Shown one piece after another: positions 1-11,936 of a stretch of 64,000 nucleotides of DNA. Positions within the stretch are counted from its first letter, which is position 1, and every line of letters begins with the position of its first letter. The DNA lies in the NCBI RefSeq assembly GCF_030272615.1, contig NC_081408.1:609496173-609560172 (forward strand). The letters are read 5' to 3'. This DNA comes from Cryptomeria japonica. Its lineage: Eukaryota; Streptophyta; Pinopsida; Cupressales; Cupressaceae. The notes under the pieces were generated by a model. That model saw only the letters and a list, made by a program, of their open reading frames with translations, was not told the origin of the DNA and did no database searches. The translations under genes and the position numbers were made by a program.

Positions 1-1533
1 TTTCCTTGTGCAGTCATCAAGGAAAGTTACAAAATAATTAGCACCTCCAATTGATGTTACCTCCGTGGGACCGAAGACATCGGAATGAATCAGCTCCAAG
101 GGCACGCTCTTCTTCTCATGACCAGTCCTTAAGAAGCTAACCCGCTTCTGCTTGCCATAGAGACAATGTTGGCAAAAATCCAAGTCAATTGATCTTAGAC
201 CTGGTAGTTGTTCTCTCTTAAGCATAATGGAGAGTCCCTTTTTACTCATGTGACCGAGTCTTTTGTGCCAAAGTGCAGTCCCGCTGTCTTCAATTGTCAT
301 AGCAGCTCCCACTTGATCATGATTATTAAAGACATATAAACTGCCAACTTTATTTCCCTTTGCTACCACAAAGGCCCCTTTAGTTATTTTCCAAGAATCA
401 GAAGTAAAAAATACATGACAGCCTTGATCATAAAGTTGACTTACAGAAATTAAGTTCCTCTTGAGTTTAGGAACATGACGAACATCCTTCAAGAGCCATT
501 TGCTTCCATCTGTCAGCTGCAACAAAATATTACCTTTCCCAATAATTTCACATGCTTTATTGTCGCCTAAGTACACTCTTCCAAACTGCCCTTCTTCATA
601 ATTAGTGAAGGCTTCTATGCAAGAAGTGGCATGAAAAGAGGCTCCGGAATCAAGTACCCATGAGTTTGATGTAGTGTCGGTTGTAGAAAGAATTAAAACA
701 CTATCATCTTTATCATAAACTGCATTAACTTTGCTGTCCCGCACTTTTTCTTGTGCTTTCTTGTAAGATCGACAATTCCTTTTTGTGTGTCCAGTCTTAC
801 CACAAAACCAACATTCGCCATCATGACCTCTAGATTTCGATCTCTTTGCAGATTTAGATCTATTTCTGTTATTATACTTGCCTCTTTCTTGAGGCCTTCC
901 TCTTTCTTGATGCCTTTTAGTGCTTACTACCATCAAAGCTTCTCCGGAAGAAGGCTCTTGATTCTTTCTTCTCATATCTTCACTGAGAAGAGTACCTGCA
1001 ACATCATCAGAATTCAACTTGTTTTGGGCTACCACCAAAGTGCTGACAGCCATTACAACGCCTTCCCAGCTATTAGGTAGCGAACATAATAACAAAATTG
1101 CCTTAATTTCATCATCTAAAGTGATGCCAACTGAATTTAATTGATTCACTAAGGTGTTGAATTCATTCAAATGGTTTGACATAATTCCACCTTCCTTCAT
1201 TTTCAGATTATAAAGTTTTTTCATAATATATACCTTATTAGATGCTGAAGCCATCTCATACATTGATGAAAGTTTATCCCACAAATCTTTAGAGGTTTTC
1301 TGCAATGAGACATTAAACAACACATTGCTGGACAATGAAAGAAAGATCGTCGCTCTTGCCTTTTTGTCCATTTTTTCCCATTCTGGGTCAGATAGAGTGC
1401 CTTGTCCTTTGGCCTTTCCTTCCAACGCTAATGCAAGATCCTGCTTAATCAGGAATGACTCCATCTGCACCTTCCAAAGTCCGAAATTCTGGCCTGCGAA
1501 TTTCTCAATTTTCCACTTGTCTGCTTCTTCCAT
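1..1533 (-). CDS. Ty1/copia retrotransposon gag-pol polyprotein, 5' part (runs off window)
   Basis: This is the first 511 codons of a copia polyprotein, read leftward from an ATG at 1533-1531 and open to base 1. In order I see a gag domain of the UBN2 type (about residues 5-190), a CCHC zinc knuckle with CWFCGKTGHTKRNC at residues 241-254, the aspartic protease motif DSGAS at residues 295-299, the GAG-pre-integrase motif ALWHKRLGHM ending at residue 429, the zinc-binding C..C pair of integrase, and the first catalytic Asp of the integrase core at residue 485 (IHSDVFGP). Known role: particle formation, polyprotein processing and insertion of the cDNA copy. All motifs fall in one frame with no stop, so this copy is younger than most repeats in the window. 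RT and RNase H must lie left of base 1. Confidence 0.93.
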   Translation of the reverse strand, partial: MEEADKWKIEKFAGQNFGLWKVQMESFLIKQDLALALEGKAKGQGTLSDPEWEKMDKKARATIFLSLSSNVLFNVSLQKTSKDLWDKLSSMYEMASASNKVYIMKKLYNLKMKEGGIMSNHLNEFNTLVNQLNSVGITLDDEIKAILLLCSLPNSWEGVVMAVSTLVVAQNKLNSDDVAGTLLSEDMRRKNQEPSSGEALMVVSTKRHQERGRPQERGKYNNRNRSKSAKRSKSRGHDGECWFCGKTGHTKRNCRSYKKAQEKVRDSKVNAVYDKDDSVLILSTTDTTSNSWVLDSGASFHATSCIEAFTNYEEGQFGRVYLGDNKACEIIGKGNILLQLTDGSKWLLKDVRHVPKLKRNLISVSQLYDQGCHVFFTSDSWKITKGAFVVAKGNKVGSLYVFNNHDQVGAAMTIEDSGTALWHKRLGHMSKKGLSIMLKREQLPGLRSIDLDFCQHCLYGKQKRVSFLRTGHEKKSVPLELIHSDVFGPTEVTSIGGANYFVTFLDDCTRK

Positions 1534-1579
1534 AATTCTGGAAATTTTACACCGAATTTCCAACCAGCTTCACCACCGA

Positions 1580-1591
1580 GCTCTGATACCA
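1580..1591 (-). other. Primer binding site of the copia element
   Basis: On the minus strand this reads TGGTATCAGAGC, the usual plant copia primer site complementary to the 3' end of initiator Met tRNA. It lies two bases inside the LTR end and 46 bases before the polyprotein ATG. Confidence 0.9.
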
Positions 1592-1593
1592 AT

Positions 1594-1872
1594 TGTTTGA
1601 TTATGAAGAGCGAGTAAATGAAAAAATGAAAGTGCAGAAAAACAGAAAGGAAGAAAGAATGAATAAAGACACAACACAGAATTTTATGGTGGTTCACCCA
1701 AATTGGCTACGTCCACATTAACAAGGGAATTCTCTATTAATCTCTGTTCTCTTGTTACATTTAATAATACACAGCAGCAAACATATATAATGGCTCCAAT
1801 ACGTAAGGCTCAGGAAGCTGAACAACCAAGTGAATTGGAGGGAAGAAGACTATTGGTGTTTCATCTTCCACA
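1594..1872 (-). repeat. 5' LTR of the copia element
   Basis: The inner end (TGTTTGATT on +, ending AATCAAACA on -) is fixed by the adjacent primer site. The outer end at 1872 (CCACA on +, so TGTGG on -) is my choice and could be off by tens of bases, because the second LTR is outside the window. A TATATA stretch near 1786-1793 read on the minus strand is a plausible promoter. About 279 bp is a normal copia LTR size. Confidence 0.6.
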
Positions 1873-2662
1873 ATGCTTTCAATCATTTTTGAAAGAATTT
1901 ATTTTTTATTTAAAAGATTGAATTTTTTTTTCTTCTAAATCTTATTGTTCTTTATTATTTTATTATTTTGTATTTACTTTTAAATTAATATATTTAAATA
2001 AGTAAATGTAAAATAATAATCAACATTAATTTTATAAAAAATTTAAATCTACATATTCTTTTTAAAAAATTATGTTTTTTAATAAAAATATTTATAATAT
2101 TCTTTGAAAATATATTTAAAATATTTATTATATAATATTATATATATTATTAATTATTTGATATTTAAAAATATTTTCATTAGTTTTAAAGAATTTTTCA
2201 TTATTTGAAGAACTAAAAAATATTACTCTTTTATTCTTTATCTTTTGATATTTACTTTTTAAAATTAATATTTTAATAAAATAATGAATATTTATTTTTA
2301 TTGTTAATTATTTAAATAAATTTAAATATTTTTCAATAAAAATTGTATAAATTTTTTTCTATCTTTTTGAAAAGATGACAAATAAAATATTCTATAATAT
2401 TTAATATCTAATATTCTCTCATATTTTTAATATTTAAAAAATAAAAAACTAAAAAATCTTCTTTACTCTTTTGTCAATTTTCTTCACCATTTAGAATTTT
2501 GGAAAATATGACAACAAAAATTACTTTATAATGTAAATTATAAATCACCCATTCTCTTTTATCTTTTTTACCATTTCGAGAATTTTCTGTCATTCCACAT
2601 TTCTTTTCCCAATTGATGAATTTTTAGTCCTGCATTGTGCCTGTATGCCTTGCCTTGCCCTT
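1873..2662. other. AT-rich upstream flank of gene A, shared in inverse with gene B
   Basis: There is no gene here. The stretch is extremely AT-rich. Read on +, its motifs follow the same order as the minus strand of about 39880-39300 upstream of gene B (for example TTCTTCTAAATC, then AATAAAATATTTATAATATT, then AAAAATATTTTCATT). I take it as part of the duplicated block that carries both ankyrin genes. Confidence 0.6.
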
Positions 2663-2686
2663 CACGTAAGGCATCAAATACGTCAC
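2663..2686 (+). promoter_or_regulatory. Conserved composite ACGT box upstream of gene A
   Basis: The box holds CACGTAAGGCAT followed by CAAATACGTCAC, two ACGT cores in a fixed arrangement about 190 bases before the start codon. The same box occurs in front of gene B, pseudogene C and promoter-only copy D. TGACG is the known core of as-1/TGA-factor (bZIP) sites; binding here is inference. Confidence 0.5.
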
Positions 2687-2871
2687 CACTTTACCCGTAT
2701 TCCTTTTGGAGAGGTGAGCTTCAACAACAAGGGAAACTTTTCTTTAATAAGAATCGAATATGTATGAGTGGGACAAAGAAACCAATCGTCTGATATTAAT
2801 CGAGGCCTTTTTTACACTGCTCGTAAATCTGCTTGACCATACTTTTGGATTGGTTTTCCTTCACTGAGAGA

Positions 2872-4667
2872 ATGGAAACAACAATAATCACAAATCTGTA
2901 CAAAGCAGCTGCGTCGGGCGACGTTGCAGCACTGGAGGAGATGGTGCACAAGCAGAAAATTGATATTCTCGCACTTGTTTTCCACGGAGGAAACACTGCT
3001 TTACATATATCTGCCTTTCATTGTCGCAGAGAATTCGTGGAAAGGCTTCTGCAGCTCATCAGAGCGCAATCAGATGAAGAAGCCACCAATGAAGACCGAC
3101 AGCGTAGATTGTTGAGAGCTCAGAGTAAAGAGGGGAACACTGCCTTGCACGAGGCGGTGAAAGGAGGAGATCATGCCCAAATCGTGCAAATGTTAATTGC
3201 AGCTGATTCAACGCTCTCAGCCATTCGCAACAAAATGGGCGAGTCTCCCTTCTTCACAGCATCCGCCAGTGGTCGTCTCAATGCACTCAAAAAGTTATTG
3301 CCAATCACTGATCCTCTCTGCTACACAAGATCCGACGGCCAGACATGTTTGCACCATGCCTTGTTCTATAAAAAAGATGGTACTATTCAATGCAACCTAG
3401 AAGCGGATTTTGTGTTAATTCTGTTTGTAGTATGCCTAATTTAGTTTCAATAATTCTTTCTCATATACCGTTGTCTGTATTCTTTTTCGTGTAGAGGTAG
3501 CTGCGGAACTTATAGAAAAAGCTCCTGAGCTTTGCAAATTAGCGGATTCCATTGTGGGTAACACACCACTGCATATTGCTGCGTTACGTGGGTGTAGGAA
3601 GAGTATTGTGGAGAAGCTGTTGCAGTGTGATACTTCTTCTTCGTTTAAACAGGACAAAATCAAACAACAGACTGCACTTCACTTAGCAGCCCAACGTGGA
3701 CATGTAGACGTTGTGAATTGCATACTCAGGTTTGCAGAAGACAGTGTTGAAATAACAGATAAAAATGGTAAAACTGCTCTCCACTGCGCCGTTGAGAATG
3801 CTCATGCGGGTGTTGTGAGATGTCTGGTGCATTTCAAAAGGATAATCAACATAGCCGACGAGAATGGGTACACTGCACTCGACATAGCAAATCAAAAGCA
3901 CGAAGACGAACCATTGTCTCCCTACTTTGCAGTGCGTAAACCTTTTTTTAACTTCCCTTGCAAGTTTACTTTGCTTTCATCAGTATAATTTTATAGGGTA
4001 ATTCACATAAGCCTTTAAAGCTTTATGATAAAAAACTCCATTGGTGTTGCTGCAGATTCGAAGGTTCCTCCGCAGGAGGAATGCCATCGAGGGAGTGGAG
4101 GGGGCAGATCAGAGAAGAGAAATATCAGAGCCATTTCCAAGTGAGGAAAGATATTCGACAACAATAAACAGTCTTTCGGTATGCGCCACATTGGTTGCAT
4201 CGGTCACATTTCAGGCAGCTTTCAGCCTGCCACCAAATGAGAAGGTTAACAAGATCCTCTCCACCCCTTTATCTCGCCGTGCTTTCCAAAGTTTTGTATT
4301 ATTGGATTGGCTGGCGTTTTGCATTTCCATCTTAGCAGCGATTCTTTTAGCATACGCAACCTTTTTCCGTCGCCATCGGAGCTTTGTAGTTGGTGTGAGC
4401 GCATTTACTTTACCATTGGCCCTGTACATGATGATGTTCTCATTTTCGTTGGGCATATTCCTACAGCTAAGGGATGACTATTATATGTTGGCGGCATACT
4501 TCTATTATGCAATGTTTATCTTGGCCCCCAGTACGATGAGTGTAATATTTGTGGTGTTGTATAATGCGCTGGGGTATCGAATCCCGGAGTTCATCCGGGT
4601 AGGGCTTTTCGAAATAACATCGTTCGGCGTGTTTAAGCGAATAATCCGCTTTCCCCGGCCCAGTTAG
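2872..4667 (+). CDS. Gene A: ankyrin-repeat, PGG-domain membrane protein (ACD6-like), three exons
   Basis: Exons are 2872-3379, 3495-3931 and 4056-4667. Both introns (115 and 124 bp) start with GT and end with AG, and the reading frame joins exactly, giving 518 residues. I chose the ATG at 2872 because gene B starts at the matching place; an in-frame ATG at 2833 is possible. Residues 1-315 carry about seven ankyrin repeats (NTALHISAF, NTALHEAV, NTPLHIAAL, QTALHLAAQ, KTALHCAV, YTALDIA). Exon 3 carries the PGG domain (SLSVCATLVASVTFQAAF) and four membrane segments near residues 355-374, 395-418, 425-453 and 457-486, followed by a basic tail. Proteins of this family act at cell membranes, and ACD6 itself works in salicylate-linked defence; that role here is inference. 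The signature Pro-Gly-Gly is PPN. Gene B is the inverted paralogue. Confidence 0.88.
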
Positions 4668-4947
4668 AAGAGATGTTAAAGTGATTTCAACTGAAATGGA
4701 TTGTTGCGTGTTTGTGTAGCGAATTTTTATATAAAAATGTGCAATTGATATTTTTTTATCTTTACCGATTCCTCCCTGTTCTACTTTTTGATATTGTTTG
4801 AGCGATTTAAAATATTTATATAATTATTAATTTATATGTGAAAGTTATTAAAAGTGTTGAATATTAAACAATATAATTACTTTAGGAATATTTTATCTTA
4901 GAGTATTAAAAAGAAATTGAATTTAAGTTAAATTAGTTAAATAGTAT
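4668..4947. other. 3' flank of gene A up to the LTR element
   Basis: This is AT-rich 3' UTR and flank with no further gene. It ends with AGTAT (4943-4947), the target duplication of the element that follows. The same AGTAT resumes at 13769, so this flank originally ran straight into 13774. Confidence 0.6.
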
Positions 4948-6052
4948 TGTAGACACCTAAAAATGTCTCATTGATCGCATACTAATTATTCGTCTAATTA
5001 ATTGAACAATTCTTTAATTATTTGATTAAACTAATTAGTTCTTCTGATTATCGCATTCAACATTGCTAATTATTCAATTTCTATCCTCAAATCAATTTAA
5101 TCAATTAATCCTTTTCTACATATTAGCGAAATTTTTCTTAGTTAAATAATCTTTATTATTTAATTGAATTCAATTTCTAATGTTTAAATAATTTCATTTA
5201 AATTATTTAAATTAATTAATTATTTTTCTAATTCCCCAAATTCTAATTCCAATTAATTCCATCTAATTTCATGTCATTTTCCCCAAATTCGAAATCATAT
5301 CATTTCACTTAATTTCATTTCTTTCAAATTAACATTTCACCAAATCTGAATTTCAGTTAATTTCATGTGCATTTTAGCATTCGAAAGTCCAAATTCAAAT
5401 CCAAATTGAAAATGAAAATCAAATTCAATTTTAAAATCCTACAATGCATGCTGAAATCAAATTGATTGATCAAATCAGTTGACTAATCAGTTAACTCCAC
5501 AATCTCCCATTTTTACTCAAAAGCAACTTTTTATGACTAATCAATCATTTCAGTCTTCTAATCCATCTAATCAGTTATCTTTCAATCAATTTAGTCAACT
5601 GACTACTCTATTCAGTCTACTGGTTAATCAATTGAGTTCACTCTCCAATCAATTTTGTTAACAAATCAATCTATTGAGTTCACTGATCAATCAATTTTAG
5701 TTGTCTATCAATTAGGACTTGAGTTCAAATTCTCACATCCTTTGTGTTGAAAATCTATAAATTCAATCCCTTTTCTCATTTTCAAGTTAGAATCACAATT
5801 TTCAAAGTTATTGTCCATCTTATGGATGAAATCAAGTGCAATACCTGAGAGCCACCTTCACCAACAATATGGAAAAGAGCAATGGAAGCTTCATCACATC
5901 AATTAAGAGAGTTTAAATTAGATTTAATTTCATTATGCAATTGATTTGATGTTAATTCATTGTAATTTAGGAGTAATTTGATTAGATTAGAGTTGGTGAT
6001 TCGCTCTAATAATCTAATTATGTTATTTACGCTTAATTTACCCTTGAATACA
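4948..6052 (+). repeat. 5' LTR of the non-autonomous element
   Basis: The LTR is 1105 bp, TG...CA, with a TATA box (TATAAAT) at 5756-5762. It is colinear with 12637-13768 but differs by many point changes and small indels, for example a missing block near 5120 and one fewer copy of a short repeat near 5640. The insertion is therefore not recent. Confidence 0.9.
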
Positions 6053-6333
6053 TTTGGTGAACCTGATGTGAAAAAATTCTAACCTTCATTTTCTGTTTTG
6101 ATTGATTTTGCAGATCCATAAGTACACAAAAAAGCTGAAATCTGCAATTGATTAGATAGAATTCGCAATTGCGGATATTTGCTATCAAAATCTATTGCAA
6201 TTGATAGTAAAATCCAGCGTAATTTCTCAAAAAAGGGGAAAAGTTAATTTTTATTTATCGTTTCTTAATTAGTTGATCTTGCGCAGCTAACCCATAATTT
6301 TTTTTATTTTTGGCATAAAATGTGTCTAATCTG

Positions 6334-6570
6334 ATGGCAGGAAAGGTGACCTTCAAAATTGCAGGTGCAAGGAGGAAAAGACATCATAAGAGAGCACAAA
6401 GAACATACCAAGGGCTACTAAAGGCAAAAAGACAACTTCATGAAATTGAAGAGGGAGAGGAAATTGCTCAATACCATAGAACTATCCATCGATTCCTTAC
6501 CAAATACAAATTTTATGATGACATTGATGTGTTGGCTCATGTGATTTGGAGTAACATCATTGCAGAATAA
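6334..6570 (+). CDS. Small basic ORF inside the non-autonomous element, unknown function
   Basis: The ORF has 78 codons from an ATG at 6334, about 280 bases after the 5' LTR, where a gag would start. The N-terminal half is strongly basic (GARRKRHHKRAQRTYQGLLK); the rest alternates charge (EIEEGEEIAQYHRTIHRFL) and could form a helix. I do not recognise a domain. The N-terminal basic patch would suit nucleic-acid binding, but that is only a guess. A chance ORF is also possible, since the downstream ORF of this element is decayed. Confidence 0.35.
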   Translation: MAGKVTFKIAGARRKRHHKRAQRTYQGLLKAKRQLHEIEEGEEIAQYHRTIHRFLTKYKFYDDIDVLAHVIWSNIIAE

Positions 6571-8106
6571 ACCTCTATTTTTTGTCTTTTACTTTTGTTT
6601 ATATTCAATTTTTTTGCCACTTAATTGATGAGAAATTGACCTGATAATGCTATGCAATCGCTCAGACATCAATTCACAATTGCTAGCATATTAGTTCACA
6701 ATTGAGCAGAGGTTAGTTCACAATTGCTTAGTGGGTAATTCATAATTGCCAATTTAAGTTTTCTGCATTCTGTCTTTAGTTTGTTCTGATTCTTATTGGA
6801 ATTGCTCTTTGGTTGTGAATAGACAAAACTCTGTAGCTGAGAAAAAGATAGGCTAGATAGCCCACCATATGTCTACTAATGTTATTTTCTCTATAGGGTT
6901 AGAGTAGAAAATTTATTTTGGTGTTGTTAAAAAGAACAAAGTCAAATTCCTTTTCCTTCTTTCATCATTGCTATGATGGTTAAAATGAACCCCATGCCTT
7001 TTTGGAGCAACATCTCCAATAGTTTAGAAAACATTGCAATGAAGGTTTAAAAGGAATCATTGTTCTTCATGTCTTCAAGGTGATAGGTATATGCTCTCCC
7101 CTTTTTTGGGTTATAAAAAACCCAGACCCACCGTTTTCATGCTTTATTTCATTTTCTGCATTAGGATAACACCTTTAGAAGGCCTGCCTTCCAAGTAGCC
7201 CATAAGGCCAAGTGAGAGGGAATGACCTAAGTGGAAATGACTAAAGCTAAGTAATCCAAGCCACTATAAATAAATGTGTATGTGATGAAAATCATATGCA
7301 ACGAGTGATACATGTTGTCACAATGATGTTATGCCTGCCTCAGTGCCTATACAATACATTAAAATCTGTAGAGTGTAACCTCTATAGATTGGGAGACCTC
7401 CCTCAATGGAGTGTAAAACAATGCTTATTGTGACCACTTGAATGGAACCCTTTCTAAACACCTTAGAAATTAAAAGCCCAATTGAGTCAGTAACCAGACA
7501 CTTGGATTATCATAGTGCAACGGTGGGGAGGAATCCACCCCCAAGACACTCACCATATATCTCCCAGGATAACGAGCCAATTGAGGAGCAATCTTCTTTG
7601 GTCTAATTTCTGGAAAAAGGCAAAAAAATGGGCGCACCCTAGGGTGTGACAGGGCTGTTTGAGCTGACAGAGTATCAAGATGTGGGCTGTGGTAATACTT
7701 GTGACCTTTTGACCTTAGGAGAGTCTGATTGATGTGATATCAAATTGCCAAAATACTATCAAAAACAAACTGGGCTCTTGAAAAAAATCTCAACATTCAT
7801 GATGATTTGAAAAAGTCCTTTAAACAAGCACTCTCTTTGTTTAGTTTAGATTGTTTTCTTTGCTTGCTACCGTGTCTTTGAAACATCAATATCAACAAAA
7901 TAAAAACATCCACAAAGTCAAGTTTCAACATCAACTTGAGATCAGATTCCTCAACAAAGTCAAGTTTCAATATCAACAAGATCAAAACCCCACAACAAAC
8001 AATCTTGTCAAGATCAACAAATTAATGAAACATTGCAACAATTCTAGAAGTGGAGAAAACATCTTACATGTTGCAATCTTAGGTCCAAACCAATCAAGCA
8101 AACACC
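6571..8106. other. Interior of the non-autonomous element, no coding content seen
   Basis: The interior continues with moderate GC and no ORF of note. It contains a cluster of CACAATTG/GCAATTG words (about 6665-6750) and a stretch that looks like long leader RNA (7140-7660). I could find no retroviral enzyme motif on either strand. Confidence 0.5.
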
Positions 8107-9803
8107 ATGGGTTGACGTTATGCATTTCATAGGGAAGGTGAAGAATTCATCCCTTCTATTCCTATTCCATCACCATCCATAGAGATCTTAGCTCAACAAA
8201 TCAATACTTTGTAACAAAAAATAAGAAACATGACTAGTCCTAACAACCATAGGGTTTGGTTAGAAAAAATGATGAGAGAAGTGATAACCATGAGGGAATC
8301 AATATCAGGACAACCTTCTTCTTCTTGTGAGACCATTCAAACATGCCAACCTTCGTTCTTCAACAAAATCATTCATACCTTAGTTCAACCAACATTAGAG
8401 TCATGTCAACCTTCTGTCAACCCAATATATCAAACATACCAATCATATCGACTCAACATTCAACTTTCTTTCAACCCAACATATCAAACATACCAATCAC
8501 ATCAACCCAACATTCAAACTCCTTTCAACCAAAACCAAAACTCTTTCAATCCAAACCAAACCTTTTTCAACCAAAATCAAACCTCTTTCAACCTAAATCA
8601 AATCTCTTTCAACCCAAATCAAAATCCTTTCACCCAAAATCATACTCCTTTCAACCAAAATCAAACCCCTTTCAACCAAAGTCCAAATCAACCATATCTA
8701 TCCACTATTTCATCATCCCCTGAAGTCACACAAGACCAATCCATGCCATCTCTACCCAATAACACAATCTCCCAAGGGGTATCCATAACACAAATCCAAT
8801 CTAATTCAATTCATGATTCTGAGGATCCCATTCAAAATCCTTCCTCATCATGCCAAAGTGTTGGAACCTTCCAAAAATCTCCCATGCAAATTCCTTCCCT
8901 ATGTCAGGAGGACAATCCAAAAACAGAAGAAATCGATCATTAAACAAATCAGGATCAAGAATAAACCCTTCCATCCTACCCAATTTTTGATCAAGATCCC
9001 ACCAACCAAGAATCTTATGATGATCCCCTCATCCTTTTCTATTCCACTCATAATAAAACCCTTGTTTCTCAAGAGCAAGATGTTCTTTCAAGTCCCATCC
9101 AGTATCCAGCTCTCAAGCAAGACCACGATATACCTTCCATCCTTCCTAATAATCTCTTTCCAAGTCAAGATCAAAGAATCCCTTCACCTTCATGTCCTAA
9201 ACAAGATCCCATTATTTCTCCAGATTCTAATCAATATCCCTCCATCCCTACATTTTCATGTCATAATCCTCCATTTCTCTCAAAATATTACCTCTCAAAT
9301 GAATCTACCATTTCTCTCACAAGATTCCCTCATGATCCCAATGCCTCTACACAAGTTGTTCATGAACCCTTATTAAGGAAATCACCAATCTAGATCATAC
9401 TACACATGATAGCTTGTCAACGATTGTATGTGCACCATCATCAAATGCCAATGTGGTGACAGAAACAAACATAGCACCAGCCAATGAGATTGACACCTAG
9501 TTGGCTTCATCATCCTCTTCAAGTGCATCAATAAAAACAGGCATATCACCTGCTCATGTGACAACTTCGAAACCAAAATCTATTTGTCTCATACACCCAC
9601 ACTTGAAAGACTGGGGGCAAGAAGATCTACCACAACTAGATTGGTTTGAAAATAAGGAGGCTATAGCAAAAAGTGTACATGGAACACACCCAAATGAGTC
9701 CTTATATCCTATTGAAAAAGGCAAATTCATCCAACTCTTCAAACAAAGACCAATGAATTATCTACACAAATTTTATACCAACTCAATAACAACATGCACC
9801 TAA
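8107..9803 (+). pseudogene. Decayed Gln/Asn/Pro/Ser-rich ORF of the non-autonomous element
   Basis: A frame starting at an ATG at 8107 can be followed to a stop at 9803. It is broken by stops near 8113, 8209, 8941, 8965 and 9498 and by one frameshift near 9373. Its longest open part (8230-8943) codes a low-complexity protein with a seven-residue repeat (FNQNQTP-like) at 8522-8689. The later part continues with the same rich Pro/Ser/Gln/Asp composition (for example QDHDIPSILPNN, QYPSIPTFSCHNPPFL), so it was one protein of roughly 560 residues. No known domain is recognised. The position suits a gag-like or accessory protein of the element. Every stop could come from one C-to-T change in CAA, CAG or CGA. 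Confidence 0.5.
8522..8689 (+). repeat. 21-bp minisatellite, eight units, in frame
   Basis: Eight consecutive 21-bp units start with TTTCAAC or close variants (first unit CTTTCAACCAAAACCAAAAC plus T). The unit length keeps the frame and yields the heptapeptide repeat FN(Q/P)NQ(T/N)(S/P). Confidence 0.85.
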
Positions 9804-11936
9804 AAAGATATTACATCTAAAGGTGGGTTCATTTCAATTTTCACTACTGCATTTACATATTTCTTTATTGCATTGCATTTCTTCATTTTAGAGTACATCA
9901 TAGTTGCTTGTATATCACTATTGTCTAACATATAGCTGCATATCATTATTGCTTTCTCTTATAGTTGCATCAATAAAAACATGATGATTGTCTAAGTCAT
10001 TCACCTATCTTTACTGAAAGGAACAAAGGTTGCCTCATTTCCTAGATACTTGTTCATGAAGTCTTTAGGATGCCTTTAGTCATTTATCTTCAATGTCACC
10101 TTGTGATTGATCTTTATCCATGGTTGAGTAGAAGTTTCACTATCAAGTATTGTTACCCAAAATCTATGAATTGCTATATCTCACATATTCATCAATAGCT
10201 CTAAGTCATTACAGATACCTAGTTGGTCATGTGGCTAGTGAAAAATCCAAAGTTCTACTTTAGCGTCACTGTAATTGTCATACCCAAGAAGGTTTCATTA
10301 CTTACAAGTCAAGGCAAAAAATAGAAATAAAAGAAAAAGTGTTATGCCAAAATCAATATCAAAACATCAAGGCAAAAGAGAAAAGATATATAACTGAAAT
10401 ATCATACATACAAGTGCAATAAAAGATTGACTAAGGGAACATGCAAATAAATCCATCAGGGCTATGGATGCTTGCTAGCAATGGAGCAATATTTGAGAGA
10501 TTGCAGTCCATAACCTCGTCGGAGCCCTAAAATCTTGCTGGTAGCGAGGCTCTATCCAGGGTGCTTTTGAAGTTAGAATAACCTACGTAGCTAGTCACAT
10601 AGGATTCCAAGGGTCTTTGATGGTTATAAGAGTCAGAATAAATTCAATTGCACACACATGGGCAAAAAAAGATCAAAGTTTCAAGAATTGATGGAGAAGT
10701 TTTCCACAGCTTCATTCATAAATCTTAGTTACATAGTGTGTTAGGTTGGATGGTCTAAGGTTTTCTGAGAACGGATTGAACTCCTATCTCTGAAATGTTT
10801 CCTACCTTTGATTCAATTAGTGCGTTTCAGAATGAAGAACGCACACAATCATCTGTGTTCGAACAAGAAATGCATCTTCATCTTGCATACTGCATTAGCA
10901 TACCTCATGTTAAAATTCATTGTCTCCATGTGCATGTTATAGGTCATCATGTCATCATAGGTCTGCATACTTGGGGGCATAACTAAAAATCTGAAAAAAA
11001 TAAAAAAATAAAAAAATGTCATGAAAAAAATCCCCAAAAAAATAAAAAATAAAAATCCAAACAAATCGAAAAACCAAAAATACAAAAAACATTCACAAAA
11101 ATGTCATGAAAAAATCTAAGAAAATCAGAAAATATCATGAAAAAAATTAAAAATCACAAAATGTCTTGAAAAAAGCAACAAAAAATCAAAAATCAAAAAT
11201 CAAATCCAAAAAATCCAAAATCCAAAACTGAAAAATCAAAGCAAGAAACCATAGACCATCCGTCAAATCAAATCAATAACACACAAACTCTCAAAGTCTA
11301 CAATCAAACTGATCACATGTCTTGTTAATCAATCTATCGATCAAACTTTATCAAACATGTCTTATACAAGGAAGGGTACACTCAAAACCAAACATATCGG
11401 TCTTATATGGGGTACTCACTCTTTGAAACCAGACATTCCTATCAATGCTTACAGAAATAAAAACAATGACATAGATTAGTACGACTGCTAGATTTTGTCC
11501 AAGTTAGTCTTATCTTTATCAATTAATGGCAGGTCATGTTTCAAAAAAATTCAAAAAAATCAATCAAAAACATCAACATACCAAAAACATTTGAAAACCA
11601 TAAAAATACCAAAACATTCAGATAAAGTCCCGAAAAAATTTAAAATATAAAAAACATCAAAATCACAACAAAACCATTCAAATACGATCCTCAAAAAAGC
11701 ACAAAAACATTGAGAAAATACCCAAAACCCTAAACATCGAAAAAATCTCCAAAAACAAACTAAAAATCGAAAAACATAAAAAACTTGCAATAACATGTCT
11801 CGCAAGAATCAAATATCCTAGCAACTATCCAACAAACACTTCACATGAAGTTCACAAAGGATATAACTATTTTAAGCCAAACATCTGCAATCAAATTGAA
11901 CAAGTCTTATCAATTGTATCAACTATCCATATCAAC
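9804..11936. other. Interior of the non-autonomous element: A/C-rich low-complexity spacer
   Basis: No gene is seen. From about 10985 to 11240 and 11540 to 11790 the strand consists of AAAAATC/CAAAAAA runs, and the ORFs there are artefacts. A GGGGGCATAAC word at 10973 resembles an internal purine tract. Confidence 0.5.

Noticed and set aside
751-1697. Plus-strand ORFs of 72-109 codons and a minus-strand 82-codon ORF over the copia element
   Set aside because: They are other-frame shadows of the minus-strand gag-pol frame, which carries all the domain motifs.
11560-11805. Minus-strand 81-codon Phe/Cys-rich ORF
   Set aside because: It arises from AAAAATC/CAAAAAC low-complexity DNA; the composition is not protein-like.
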